64,000 nt of DNA from Diphasiastrum complanatum. Its lineage: Eukaryota > Streptophyta > Lycopodiopsida > Lycopodiales > Lycopodiaceae. Position numbers and translations under genes: made by a program. The stretch is from contig CM055109.1 of the NCBI GenBank assembly GCA_029204225.1, positions 37,916,991 through 37,980,990 on the forward strand, given 5' to 3'. Under the pieces are notes generated by a model that did not search any database, was not told the DNA's origin, and saw only the letters and a program-made list of their open reading frames with translations. This document shows, piece after piece, positions 31,891 to 44,960 of the stretch (the stretch's first letter is position 1; every line of letters begins with the position of its first letter).

Positions 31891-32029
31891 ATGTCCTTCC
31901 AGGAAAGTCTTATGATGAGGGATGATAATTGGAAAATCGCTTATGTAGGTTTTTTGGCAAAGGATTAGTTTTGCTTCAAAAACTACTTTTTGGCACCTCT
32001 CCGCAAGTTTATAAAAGGATTTTCGATAC

Positions 32030-32300
32030 CAACTATAACTCGTTCTAGCCTTGGCGATCTTGGGAGGAGTCTATAAAAGTCACTCACCAAAGAGGCTTGG
32101 GCTAAAATTATTATAATATTTTTTTATAGAAAAGGGCCTTCGACAGTCGCAAAGATAGGGTCGCTTCTCGACGAGGCTAATGGCCCAATTCGTATTTTTT
32201 TATATTGTAGAAAAAGATCTTCGATAGTCATGGGAGGAGCTATCAGAGATAGGGTCACTTCCCAACGAGGCTAATGGCCCAATTCTTTTTTTTTTTTCTT
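32030..32300 (-). repeat. Tandem repeat in the element leader
   Basis: Two clear units of about 85 bases (32,128 and 32,215) share CTTCGA(C/T)AGTC, AGATAGGGTC(G/A)CTTC and CGAGGCTAATGGCCCAATTC; a weaker third lies at 32,040-32,100. They sit upstream of gag on the minus strand. Confidence 0.65.
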
Positions 32301-32616
32301 TTGAAAATAAACCCTTACAGATTTCTCTGTGTCCTGGTCTCAACGAGATGGAACTTCAGAGGCCTCTACAAAAGTTTTTTATTTTTTATTTTTTTATTTT
32401 TTTAACGATGCCGTAAAAAATGAAAAGTAACCAATAGGACGTGAGGAGACTTGAAGGAAAAAGAAACTTGTTTGAGAAAGAAACGTAAAAGAGAGTTAAA
32501 GAACCAGGGAAAAAAAAAAGCTTAAAAAACAACTTAGGTAGCTTATGAGAAGGGCCAGGGGAAACTTAAAAAATAAAATGATAAGAAAAACAAAAAAGAG
32601 TACCTTGAAAAAAAGG

Positions 32617-32700
32617 GAGGGGGGGGGGGGGGGGGGGTTTGAAAATAAATTACAAATGCTAACTTAAAGAAAAGAGGGGAGGGGGGGGGGGGGGGGGAGG
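32617..32700 (+). repeat. Two poly(G) runs
   Basis: Uninterrupted G runs of about 18 bases at 32,620-32,637 and 32,680-32,697, separated by about 43 A-rich bases. Runs of this kind form G-quadruplexes readily and are prone to assembly errors. Confidence 0.85.
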
Positions 32701-35006
32701 AAAGTAGGCTAGGGCGGTCAGTTGGAGGTTGAAACAGGTCAACGGAGGGGGCGGCTGTACATAGAGAGGAGGGCGGGCAACATGATGGGGACAGCGTGGG
32801 AAAGGAGAAGGGAGCGGAACAGCAGGAAAAGAGAGCAAGGAAAAGGGAATAACAGTAGGTAGGGAGCAGATTGTTGGCTGATCTGACGAATTCCCAAGAT
32901 ACTCGAACAGAGCAACTCAAGAGCACCTCTCACCTTAGACCGAGGAGGTCTCTGAGAAGACGAGACTAATGAATATTGAGAGCCGAGTATGAGAGCCAAG
33001 AAGTACTAGCCAGGAAAGACATGCAAGAACTATGTAAGTCTCATGGTGAATCCCGGAGGATGGAATGACCATGTAGGAACTAGTATTTCTAAGCAAATGT
33101 AATAAATGCAAGTAGACCCCTCTTAAAGAAAGTAGAGTGAGCCACCTTTTGATGGTGACTTCTAGTGGAGAGCATTATTCCACTTGTAATTTGTGAAATG
33201 TGGAAATTCCACTAGGATGCCACCTAAGGAGCTCTCTTGCTTATTTAAGAGAATCTCTCTTTGTGAAGAGAAGCTTTTGCATTGTATCTACGCCATGCTT
33301 AATAAGAAGATTTTTCATGAGTTTGATGCTACACTAAGCTCCTTGATCATGATGGTTTTCTTGAGTGATGCCCCTATGATCATGCCCTTCCATTCATATT
33401 GTGTGTGGTTTTGTGGATTAGATTTCTTGTTTTCTTAGGATTAATGTAGCCAGCATTCAAGTAAACTAAATAGGCTGGATCTGTGGTGTGATTCTTGCAT
33501 GTCTCTGTACAATCTAGTTCTTGATGTTCTTGGGATGTCCAAGAATCAAAAGGCTGGTTGGTTTCTTGATTCTTGGACTTCTAACATGCTGTCTTGTTTT
33601 GTAAATTTATGCAAGGTAGTTCAGTGTTAATGTAGTGTAGGCTCTGATTTCAGTCCGTTTTAAGTGTAGGTAGCTGTAGAATCTGTAAAACGTTCATTGG
33701 TTTGTATGTTGATCTGTAAATGAGCTTGCATCCATGTAGAATGTAAGTGCGTTCAAGAGCGACGTCCCTGAGTTGTCCTCTGACAGGCAAGACATAAAGA
33801 AAATACTAAAACAACACTCTGTCCCTTCTGCCTGGGTTGGCATTGTTAAATCAAGAAGACATCTAACGAATGCCTTTAAGCTTGGTAACAAGCAGAAACG
33901 GTTCTGAAGAAGTAGAAAGAATCAGAGAAACGAGTAAACAACAGGTCCTCTGGAGCAGGGGATTTGTCAACACGGATGTAGGTAAGGGTAGGGAGCGCAC
34001 AATAGAGGGGAAGGGGGAGGGAGCAGAAAGAGGCAGAGAAGGCGAAGGGAGCGGACAACCGAGGGGAAGAGGGAGGGAACAGAGCAGACAGTTGAGGAGA
34101 AGGGGGAGGGGAAGCCAGAGAGGGAAGGAATCAATGACAGGGAACGTGCAGGGCGGCGGAGCACAGTAGATCGGCATAGGCAGCCGAGGAGCAGTGTAGC
34201 AGCGAGAAGGGCATTGAGCAAGCAGTCGAGGAGGAGGGAGCGAGGCAGGGAAGGGCGGGGTTGGCATATAGAACAAGGAAAAGACATATGGTTGTGGGAG
34301 GTCGAGCAACGCCGCGAGAGGCCATACAGTTCAGGGCATGGACGCAGGCAGAAGGAGGTCTTGAGGGGCCGTTGTTTGCAACAGGGACGAGCCAAAGGGG
34401 AGCGCGTGAGGGAGGATGGGTGGCACGGGCCACTGAGTAGTACGAGACAGGTCATGGGCAGAGAAACGAGAGGTGGAGAGCAGCGAGTGATTAGCGTAGA
34501 GTGTGAGGGTGTACGGAGTTGGTGCAAGGAAGGGAGATATAAGAGAAAGGGGTGAGTGTACAAGGAGGCAACAGAGAAAGATTTGTTTTTTTGTTTTTTG
34601 AAAACAAGGTTAAGAGAGGTTTAGAAGGAGATTTTAAAAAAAAAGAGGGTTGATGCATTTTTCAACAAAACTGAGATTACAATAAATTATGGCAAATTGA
34701 AACCAAAAACACTTTTTAAACAAGGGAAGTTTTTAATGAATTTTCCGAAAAAAGTGAACTAAAGTCATAACAATGGGCAATTTGAAAAAACCTTAATCAA
34801 AATTAACTACACAATATATGGCCTACAAAATTAAAATCATTACTTAAAAACAAAACTAATCCTTTGAGAGCTTGGTTTTTTTTTATGAAAATGGAAGATT
34901 CAAGAGAATGGGAAAAAGAAGAGGTGAGAGGAGGAAGCATAAAAGCATGGAGAGAAGAGTGAAGAAAAGAGAGTTTGAAAGGCAGCTATGCATCGAGCAA
35001 CGTTGG
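32700..35006 (-). other. Purine-rich leader of the LTR element
   Basis: Between gag and primer-binding site. The plus strand is G/A-rich at 32,700-32,880 and 33,900-34,560 (GAGGGGAAGAGGGAGGGAAC and similar), with an ordinary AT-rich segment at 33,000-33,900. Long frames here follow from composition. The minus-strand transcript would be C/T-rich. Confidence 0.45.
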
Positions 35007-35028
35007 CGCTCCCCGACAACGGCGTCAA
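35007..35028 (-). promoter_or_regulatory. Primer-binding site of tRNA-Asp type
   Basis: On the minus strand it reads ATTGACGCCGTTGTCGGGGA, close to the tRNA-Asp 3' complement, and starts 12 bases inside the LTR edge at 35040. It fixes the orientation: the right LTR is the 5' LTR and transcription runs leftwards. Confidence 0.7.
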
Positions 35029-35039
35029 TTGTAGTCGAT

Positions 35040-35852
<813 letters not shown>

Positions 35853-37580
35853 AGTCGTCTCAATGATTTCGTCGAAAGATTTGAAGAAGAAAAAAAGTTC
35901 TACAATTTACACTTTAGAAAAGGGTTCATGTGCCTGAAAAATGAAAATGGTATCACCCCTGCTGTTATTTCCCCTTCTGTATCTGATGCACCTCTTTCAC
36001 CACATTTTCTTGTCTTTACTAATGACCTTGACGAGGATGGTGCCTCCCAGTTGGACACCTTTTCCCAAGACATCTGCAACATTAGTGATCTTTCTTCTTA
36101 TGATTTTTGCCAAAGTAAAAGCTGTCAAGTTCCTTTTGTCCCCAGCAGAATTATCAAATACGAATCTACTCTTACTTCATATAAACTTTGGAGTTTGCCA
36201 TCTGTCAATTTCCTTGCAGCCATCCCGATCAATCTTTGGATTATGATGATGCCTCTGACTAGAAAAAGAGATAGAAGTCTACAAGTTAGTCGCCCTGCAT
36301 AAAAACCCTTCTCTTGAAACCCCTGTAGCCTTCGACACCATTATCCATATGAACAAATTTGAAACTTCTCGGTGTCCCTCTAAGCAAACTTGGGCTCGAA
36401 CTAGAGGCTATTTTGAAACTAGCTCTAACAGAATGAATTTACACCAAGCCAAGATCTGGAACTGAACCCTTTTTCAAATGTAGATGTGATGCAAAATGCA
36501 AAAATAGTTCCTCTATCATCTGGTTTGACCATGCCATCTGGTTCATAATGAATAATCTTGGTAAGTTTTTTCATGGTGCTTCCCTTCAAAATCAGATGAA
36601 CGCTTTTTTTATGTGGCTTCATAAACCTGCTAGGAATGTAGTGAAATCACACCTGACTTTTCTCTTTATTCGCCAATACATGATCGATGCTTCCATTGAA
36701 CTTGCCAAAGACTCCTTTGTCAAACTCCTTGTACCCCTAGGAGATGCTGAAATCCGAAGAATTGACCGCCTTCTAAACGACCTAGCTTTTCCACCCTCCA
36801 AGATAAATACTTCCAAAACTCGAACGAAAGATCTGGCTCGTTCAATCTTAACAATCCAAACTCAGTTATCTCTTGTTCGAGAGCAGGAAAGAAAAAATGA
36901 TTTTCAGATTTCAGAGGAAAGGAAGGGCAAAGTAGCGGCATCAACTTATGTTACCGGAATAGAATTTTTGAAGTTATCCATGTGAAGAACTTTTATTCTC
37001 AAGTTTTACACAAACTTTTTGGTACTGTAGACAATCTCTTTTATGATATTACCTTTGGCTGGTCATACCTACTAAGTGTTAAATGCGAATGGTATTTCCC
37101 TTATGACGTTTTTTGTGAATTTGATATAGATAACCTGATTTCTGTCATTGTCATACTTTTAAACGTTTAAAAAACTTCATTTCAGAAAAATTTGGTCACG
37201 TCATATGTACAGACTGTAATATAATCAAAAGTACTCATTTACGGAAATCGTTGGAAAAAGGCTTAAACCATATTACTTCAAGGCAAACTAATGTGAATGA
37301 AATTGCTTCCGAACTTTATAACGATTGGCTTAGACTTATGGAATTTTTACCTTCTTATGCCTCTATGGACGAAACCATGAAAATAAAGCATGCTGTTGTT
37401 TGCAAAAATACTGCACTAAGCTTTATTAGAAAGGGTAAGTGGCTTCATGGTAATACTGCTTCTTTTATTAAGAATAGGATTGTCGATGATGAACGACAAT
37501 GGCTTACCAACTTTTTTTACGTTACTGGGATTGATAAAGCACAACACAATCCATGCTTTATGTGTAAACTCTTTGCATGA
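35853..37580 (+). pseudogene. Probable Penelope-like retroelement remnant
   Basis: Several plus-strand frames are consistent with one decayed protein. 35826-36302 (158 residues) is open through the LTR junction and unassigned. 36548-36985 has WLHKPARNVVKSHLTFLF then RTKDLARSILTIQTQLSL. The best evidence is at 37,180-37,580: FGHVICTDCNIIKS, LRKSLEKGLNHI, then about 90 residues later TGIDKAQHNPCFMCK. In Penelope-like RTs a conserved N-terminal segment has a G-H-V-x-T-x-D-L-x-I pattern with a following LR.L...G, and the first RT motif has (P/V)DKA..N..F.CK. I rely on remembered family patterns, so the call is tentative. Stops and shifts show it is dead. The catalytic YADD-type region and any endonuclease are not seen. 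Confidence 0.4.
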
Positions 37581-37860
37581 AGGGCTTTCGATCCAAATAA
37601 ACCAATGGCGTCCGACAGTGTTCAAGACCAATTGCCACTTGCCAGATTTTACTATCGTGCTGCGATGCTGGGCGGACAATGGGAATCAAGATTTACGGCA
37701 TGGACCACGTCAAAATGGATTGTCGGGTCGAATAAGTGCTTTTTACAAGAAAGACTTCAACACGGCGTGCTTGAAATTCATGGAGAAGGTCCAGTACCAT
37801 CTTATCAAGGTACAACGTGAGCAAAACCAGAGCCTTAAATGAATAAATCTCGCGAGGTGT
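37581..37860 (+). other. Coding-like stretch of unknown nature
   Basis: Two overlapping plus frames (37605-37820 and 37447-37842) are open, the latter with LPDFTIVLRCWADNGNQDL and KDFNTACLKFMEKVQYHL. It may be the continuation of the Penelope-like remnant or a separate fragment; I recognise neither. The sequence then runs into the minisatellite. Confidence 0.3.
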
Positions 37861-37924
37861 CGCGGGACCGCCACCAATTTTGGTGGGGGATATTGTTGGA
37901 GGGTTTGCAAATCCCAAGGCAACC

Positions 37925-38530
37925 CTAACCCTTTTGATACCCCAAATCAAATTTTTTGATACCAACAGTCAAAATTTTCAATACTAGATCGACTCGAAAA
38001 ATTCGTAATTTTTTAATATCCCAAATCAGATTTTTTTGATAACAACAGTCCGGTTTCGATACCGAATCGACTCAAAAAATTCATAATTTTTTGACACCCC
38101 AAATCAGATTTTTCGATACCAAAAACAAAATTTTCGATACCGAGCAACTTAATAAATTTGTGATTTTTCGATATCAAAAATCAGATTTTTCAATATCGAA
38201 AATCAGATTTTTCGATACCCAAAATTAGAATTTTCGATATCGGATTGACTCAAAAAATTACAAATACCCAAATCAGATTTTTTGATACCCAAAATCAGAA
38301 TTTTTCGATACCCAAAATCAGAATTTTTCGATATTTAAAATCAGAATTTTTCGATACCCAAAATCCTAGAGTTTTCAATACGCATCGACTCGAAAAGTTC
38401 GTAATTTTTCGATACCCAAAATAAAAAAATTTCAATACTCAAATTAGAATTTTTTGAGTCATTGTATAATTTCTCAAGTCAGTGTATATTTTTTGAGTCT
38501 TTGTATGTTTTCGATACTATGTACATTTCG
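37925..38530 (+). repeat. Minisatellite of TTTTTCGATACCCAAAATCAGA units
   Basis: More than 15 degenerate units of about 20-30 bases alternate CGATACC with CCAAAATCAGA(T/A)TTTT. Some include GACTCGAAAAATTCGTAA. The same unit occurs at 17,885-17,965 in the middle of the other minisatellite. Confidence 0.85.
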
Positions 38531-38614
38531 ATACTGTCAGTTAGAAATCCGACCCACAACGCTCACTCAACCACTGCTCGCTCCAATATCTGCTGCTGAT
38601 CCTCACGATTTTCG

Positions 38615-38795
38615 ACAGTTTCAAGGCACTTCCGACCATTTGAGACCACATTAGGACCACATGAGAGCACTTGCGACCATTTGAGACCGCATTTTGACCG
38701 CAAAGGACCGCTTTAGGTTCATTTGCGGCCATTTGACGGCCATTTCAGGGCACTTCCGACCATTTGAGATCGCATTAGGACCGCTTGTCACCCAG
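38615..38795 (+). repeat. Degenerate tandem repeat GGCACTTCCGACCATTTGAGACCGCATT
   Basis: Repeats at about 38,625, 38,665 and 38,748, with shorter variants (GGACCGC, GGCCATTTGA) between. Confidence 0.7.
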
Positions 38796-39229
38796 ATCGC
38801 CGGCCACTGACAGGCACAGACAACTATATATATACACTAGTAAAGTATGTTTGTCGATGGCGCGGGCGCGCGCGCGCATGTGTGTGTTTTACAAAACATT
38901 CTCCACATAAGATTTTGCATGACAAAAGTTAACAAAGTGAGAAACAAAATATAGTAAATCGTTTTGCACACTTTATAAGCATTTCTGCATAAAAACACAA
39001 AATGTAGCATTACAACCAAGTAGAACACCAAAGAAGAAGGTATACTATCCTGCATCTATTCACACGAAAAAAACCTAGTTAGCATAAGGTATATTCTGTG
39101 GGAACTATAGGCATCAATGCATACCCTCAGTTGTTATCCATGTCACTACGGAATTTTATCAGAGTAGCTAAGAAGTATTTTGTCGTAGCAAAAACAATTT
39201 TCAGACCTTTCTACATGTCATTAAAGTAT

Positions 39230-40260
39230 GTCTCATGCCCATATGACTGTTTAAATAGTCATATGACCTGAAACAGATATACAAAATGTACACTGAGCTG
39301 GTTTTTTTATAGAGTATCCTAGCAGTACAATTTTTAGTGATACTCACTGTAATTTAGGAGTGAAAGAAATCATATTTATAGAAACTGAAAGCAACCATCC
39401 CCTAAATTACATCTTCTCAAAGAAATTGAATGACTCGTGACCATATGAAAGTAAAATATTCATATGACCTGAAACAGATACACAAACTGTTCATAAGGCC
39501 AGTCTTTCACAGAGTATCCTATTAGTACCTGATTTATTGATACTCATGAATATGTAATATAGGAGATAAGAAATCATATATACTGATGCAGAAAGACAGC
39601 AGCCCCTAAAGTACATCTACTCCAAAAAATTCTTGACTCATGACCAAATGAAAGTTAAATAGACAAATGACCTGAAACACAAACGAAAAAAATACATAAG
39701 GCCGTTTTTTCACAGAGAAACCTATCAGTACAATTTTTACTGATACTTAATAACCATGAAATAAAGGAGATAAAAACTGACTCAAAACCAAAAGAAAGTA
39801 AACTAGTTACAAGACATGAAACAGAAACACAAAAAAAGCTAAAAAATTCCCAGAGAAACAAGTCACAAAATAATCTGAAGCTCAAAAAAGGAAGGGAAAA
39901 GAGGAGTCAGAACATCCTAGAAAACAACACCCAAACAACTCACCCAAGCAACAGAAACAGCAAGAAGAAAACAGATTGAGTAAAATAAGGTAAAAAATCA
40001 TACACATCTGAAACATAAAACATAAAAACCATATGAGAGAATGTTAACTAGATATAAGACAAGAAACAGAAACACAAAAAAGACTAAAAAATTCATAGAG
40101 AAACAATTTAAAACAAAATAAACTAAAGCTCAAAAAAGGAAAGGAAAAGAGGAGTCAAAATAGCCCAGAAAACAGCACCCACACAACTCACCCATGCACC
40201 AGAAATAGCAAGAAGAAAACATAAAGAGTAAAACAATGTAAAAAATCATACACACCTGAA
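39230..40260 (+). repeat. Tandem array of ~202- and ~245-bp units
   Basis: ATGACCTGAAACAGATACACAAA recurs at 39,263, 39,464 and 39,667 (spacing 201 and 203). Diverged units start near 39,813 and 40,058 (spacing 245) and share AAAAAGGAA(A/G)GGAAAAGAGGAGTCA and CAACTCACCCA. In the later units CA and A runs replace other bases, and the array grades into the A+C-rich block that follows. Confidence 0.75.
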
Positions 40261-41070
40261 ATATACATCATCACATAAAACAAGAAAAAACTAGCAAAGA
40301 AGCAGAAAACAACAACCACAACACAACAACAATAAAACAAACCACCCAAAAGAAACTGGAACAACCAAACCAAACAAAGGCCATAAAAAACGAACAAGCA
40401 TACAAAGAAGCAGAGAGCCCAAGAGAAACAACCCAAAGACCAGAAAAAACCTGTAGAGGACCACGAAGAAGGGAGAACAAGAAAACCAACAACCACCATA
40501 CCAAAACTAAGCAAACCTGCGACTCAAAGAAACCAAAGCCACAGTACAAGAAACCAAAGCAACAAAAAAAAGAACCAGACAACCTCCCAAAAACCACCAG
40601 GACAAAGACAAGAACACAAGCCAAAGCAAGAGCCAAAAAGACAAACACCAGCAACGCACCAGATGACTAACCTTAGTCATCTCCATGAGACACATAAAGA
40701 ACATACACACCACCACCAACAACAACAGCCAGCCGGAACAGACTCAGCGCACATTGACCACTCTACCATCCGGAAAGAACGGAACAACGAGGGAGGAACC
40801 AAAGCGCGTAGAGAAAAAAACAAACACCAAACAGCCAGGGGAAGCATGCCAAGCCCCAAGGAAAAACACAACAGTGACAAAGAAAAAAAGTCTAAAGGAG
40901 GGAAACAAACACACGCCCCACTCAACAAAAACAACCAAAATCCAAAAGTCATAAACCTCAAGAAAAACCAAAAAAAAACCACCAAAGAAAGAACCCACAA
41001 AATCAACCAACACTTAGGAAGAGTAAGACATACTACCAAAAAACCGAAGAGGTCAAAAAAGAACTAAACA
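40260..41070 (-). repeat. A+C-rich compositional block
   Basis: The plus strand has few T or G (ACAACAACAATAAAACAAACCACC). The complementary strand gives Phe/Leu/Val/Cys/Trp-rich frames like those at 20.5-22.6 kb on the plus strand. The two blocks therefore look like the same kind of sequence in opposite orientation. I see no credible gene. Confidence 0.55.
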
Positions 41071-42129
41071 GGAAGACTAATGTTAAAAAACTCTCAAAGC
41101 AGAACTACACCTAGTCAAAATAAAAACCTTCACTTTTCTACAAGAGGCCAACTATGGTAAAAGTAGAAGTGAACGACGATACCAGATTTGAACTCAAGTA
41201 ATGTTAATCATATCTCATAGCATTTTCATAATAAGTCATTCCAAAAGTTACTTTAAACCTCTCAAGCCAAGGTTGTGAAAAGTTTAAACAACATCATATA
41301 TACGTTTGAGATACTCTCCATTGCAAAAAGCATCAACACTGATTCATAAGTAATCATAAAATGTCAATTACTGAGTTTCAGATTCTTCCAAAATTTTCAT
41401 GCATAAGTTTTGACTATAGCTTCTGACTAAAAGTTCAGCAAAATCTTCAACTTTGCCATACTCCTATAAAAACTTCATCATTTTCTTCCTTTTGCCATTC
41501 TGGCCAATATTTTCATTGCAGTCCAGTTGCATACCTTTCTTGCACAATTTGGTTGTCATCACAGAAAACATAATGTTAGTCATATAAACATATGATCAAT
41601 AGCACAATAAAAATGGTAAATGTGTGTGTGTGTGTGTGTGTGTGTGTATTTTTGTGCTTGTGTGCGTGTCGATATGAGTGCATGTGCATGCATTGATTTC
41701 TCCAAACTCGATGTCTTTACGCTTCCCTGTACTACTTTCAAGGTTACTGGCTTGGACAAAAGTTTATGTATGCTTATACTGGACGGTTTGGAAGCTGGCT
41801 TGATGTTGCGGGTTCGTCTCCACGTGCAACACGACATAGAACATACGACAAAAAAAAACGGACTCCATTCGGCGATACTGGACCACATCTCAAAAATGCC
41901 AAAAAGTTTTTCGTTCGTTGTGCCCTAATGGCGTGCCTTCCAACACGAAGGGCGTTTTCAGGCAAACGACATTGGAATCGACCTACAACTGGTCCAATGG
42001 GTTCATGTCGAGCACACGAACTTGTAGTCACCTTCCGTTTAAAGACAATCTATCAGCTTGAAAATGTCCCCTCCTCCCTGTTTAGTAGCAATGCCCACCA
42101 AGTACCATCCCGAGTGTCTTGACTGTGTC

Positions 42130-43990
42130 CAAAAACACAGTTTCAAATACTGCCCAAAACAACAAAAAAAGATCCTACCTACCCGACACGTCAGTTAGGA
42201 ATCACAATAGGATCCTCACGACAACACCACATGAGCACCATAGCAACCAGCAATTAAACATGCTGCTCAATAGAGAAGTTCCTTGAAAACTTCTACATTA
42301 GTACGACATTTACCATATCAATAATCTAACATAGACATTATATGAAATGAGTTATTGCAAGACGTAGACAAAACCGACATTCCGTCATCTGCTACTATTC
42401 CTAGACAAGAGCACCCTCCCCAGGGAATTGACATTTTATCTCCACTCCTGCAACCTCAAATCTATATGTCTTTCCATTTTCTGACGAGATTTCCAACCAC
42501 TGCACATAACAAACCAAATTTGAGAATCGGAAATCTAAAAGCGATTCATTTTATGAATCTCATGATCCAAAGGATACTAACGGGAATAATATCTTCTTCT
42601 CTATGCATTTCAAGACATATGTTACAATATCTGCTATCAATGATGGTAGATTTAGTGTTACCAACCCTGCCTTGTTTTTGACAAGGGCATATCAAAGTTT
42701 TTCTCAATACTCTACAAGATCAATGGGATATTGCAATTGTCAAGGTGAATTATCAATGTTGATGAATGAAAGTTTTGTTTGACAAGTGCTATACAATTCT
42801 CACTCTTTGTACCGTTCATTTATTTCCTTGTTCTTTTTCATCCCTTTTGTGTGATTGATTTTTGCATGAGAAATAGCTCCTGCACGAGAGTCTTCCGTAG
42901 AGTATATCAAGAACACATTTTCATTCATCTATCCATCTTTATATCACCTTGTACAGAGTTAAGGATTTTTTAGCATACTACAACTTTCAGAAATCCACGT
43001 CATTTCAGAGTTGATTCTTGTCTTTCATAGTTATATTCATCTTCAGGTCAACTACAACAAGATCGAAACAAATTTAGTTAACATTTGTTCAATCTTTAGT
43101 CCAGTCGCATGTTCAACGTGTTTCGATCCAACCTTGCGCATGCAACTTACAGATAACAACATCCCCACCAACAGATTTTTTTGAGGGAGAGAGAGTGGAT
43201 TTGTAGGCATCCACTAGAGTAGCCACATTGTCGACAACAACATGAGCAAATCGACAACCAAGGTCACGAAACCAAGAAAGAAAACACACAGCTAAGAAGG
43301 CAGATGGGCAATCCAAAGAGACTCAATCACTCCTACATCCACATCATCCATGTTCCCATCAACCAGCCTTCTTGCCACAACATCTACAGCTACTCTCACG
43401 CCTATCGTCCACACCATCTACCGGTGTCACCATCACCACCCTTCCTTCCATTTGTCTGTTTACCATCAGTTCACTATTCTTCTGAGAAATTTCCAATTTT
43501 TTTAGACCTTGATAGTCTTACCGAAGTAGCTGGTAGATCATTGCAGGTGTCTTGCGGAGACCAACTACTACTACCTACACTGGTTTGTCAGCCAGAAAAA
43601 AAGACCCAAGAAAGCAGGCGAAGCAACAAAAAGAAATAAAACAAAGAAGCTGAGGAGGAAAGGATGAAACTTAAGCAATAGATAAGTTAGACCGATCTTG
43701 ACCAAAAGAAACTCTTAGGAGGATATTCAAAAAGTTGATGTTCTATTCGGGTGTTGTGCAAGTGGACGAGTTCTGTTGGTAAAGTTTGATGCAAAAAATG
43801 AGAAATTTGTTTAGAATCTGCTTAAAAAACACTTAAAAAACTAAACCAAGTGTCTCGGTTCTTCCCCCTAACCGAAATGATGTAGTACGGTAGCTAGAAT
43901 GGAAGTGGGTATAGTAAAAAACTGGAAAATTTGAATGCGAAAAAAAAACTAATGGAAATGAAAAGGAAAATAAGCAATAGATTGAATAAA
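42130..43990. other. No supported gene
   Basis: Reading frames at 42355-42681 and 43304-43639 lack recognisable motifs and good coding context. No RNA gene or long repeat is seen. Confidence 0.4.
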
Positions 43991-43994
43991 ATGA

Positions 43995-44010
43995 ACGACA
44001 ACGACGCCAA
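43995..44010 (-). promoter_or_regulatory. Primer-binding-site-like motif, tRNA-Asp type
   Basis: The minus strand reads TTGGCGTCGTTGTCGT, following a possible LTR edge ...AACA (plus strand TGTTGTAC at 44011). It has the same layout as 26,456-26,478. The LTR outer edge was not found and no gag is seen to the left. Confidence 0.35.
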
Positions 44011-44519
44011 TGTTGTACTTTTAGTATCTTTCTATGTTCTAGTATGGCGATCTCCCATCTATTAGGTTTAGATTGATACTAAAATGCGTTGTGTAGAGTA
44101 AGTTCGGGTAAGATTCGCTCAAGTCACTGTTCCGTTGTTGTCTAGATATCTTCTAAGGTGGTCTCCCTACTAAAAGATGGTTCTAATTGTGAGAGAATGG
44201 TTAAGTTCACTATGGCTGTCTCCCAACTACTGATTTCCTACTAAGAAGTAAGAAAAATCCTAGTTAAATCCACAAGGGTTGGAGAGTAAAATGACTAATT
44301 ATCGCATAAGCAAATACAAACAATCCAAAGGAGAAGGCCTAGTGGGGCTCGAGTGAGAGATTTCAACTAGTTTGATCAACATTTAGTCAAATGCTACATT
44401 TGTTTATTTGGCAATTGAGGTTAATTTCATATTAGACTTAGACATTTATTTTTTATAGTCATATTAGTCTAAATGCATTTGAAATTACTCGTTTTAGAGT
44501 GGGAGGGAAAGCTATAAAG

Positions 44520-44712
44520 ATATTACTAGTAGAGATTTTGGATGCACATGCTATGTCAACATTACTCTTGATGATAGGACAAAGGAGGATCCATCTTTAG
44601 AAAAAGATATATTTGTTGGATATAGTGAGGTGAGTAAAGCCTACAAGGTTTACATTCCTTCTACTAACAAAGTGATTGTTCGTAGAGATGAGAGTTGGAG
44701 GGAAAGCTAAAA
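44520..44712 (+). pseudogene. Ty1/copia integrase C-terminal fragment
   Basis: Encodes DFGCTCYVNITLDDRTKEDP, then LEKDIFVGYSEVSKAYKVY and KVIVRRDESW. This matches the conserved copia stretch after the integrase core (FGC.AYV, K...K...FVGY...SKAYR.Y, ...V..RDV.F). Both sides are cut off. Confidence 0.75.
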
Positions 44713-44770
44713 GTCGAGTAACTAGTAGATTCAAATTTGAATAAGGTTCATGGAACCTAGTCACTCTATG

Positions 44771-44960
44771 TTAGGGTTTTATCATTTTGGAGGAACCAAA
44801 CTTTTTAATATTCATGGATCTGCTATATAAAGCTGTACACACGTGAGAGAAGGCTGATCTTCTTCCTCTCTTACCTCATTCATGCTTATACATGGTTCTC
44901 TTGGATTCTACTATCCATTGGTGCATTCTACTTGTGATATCTTGCAAATTTATGTGTAGA
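44771..44960 (+). mobile_element. Possible LTR start after the copia fragment
   Basis: TGTTAGGGTTTTATC at 44771, then GCTATATAAAGC (TATA-like, about 44,821) and a CT-rich stretch resemble a copia LTR promoter. No second copy or closing CA was identified. Confidence 0.3.

Larger units (their letters stand above)
38837..42120 (-). mobile_element. Possible minus-strand Helitron-like relative
   Basis: On the minus strand the sequence ATACTTTACTAG at 38,848-38,837, followed by TGTATATATATAG, resembles the 3' ends at 11.6-19.8 kb (CACTCTTTACTAG then TCTATATATATA), but the hairpin is degenerate. At 41,690-41,900 the minus strand matches 11,180-11,340 of element A (TTTTTGGCATTTTnnnAnnTGTGGTCCAGTAT, then GCACGT(G/C)GAGACGA(A/G)CCCGC). 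I infer one diverged family member; the limits are weak. Confidence 0.35.

Noticed and set aside
33870-34563. Overlapping frames up to 198 residues on both strands
   Set aside because: This is purine-rich leader DNA; long frames exist on both strands at once, as expected from composition.
40188-41067. Several frames of 90-134 residues on both strands
   Set aside because: They come from A+C-rich sequence that lacks stops on one strand; the peptides are low-complexity.
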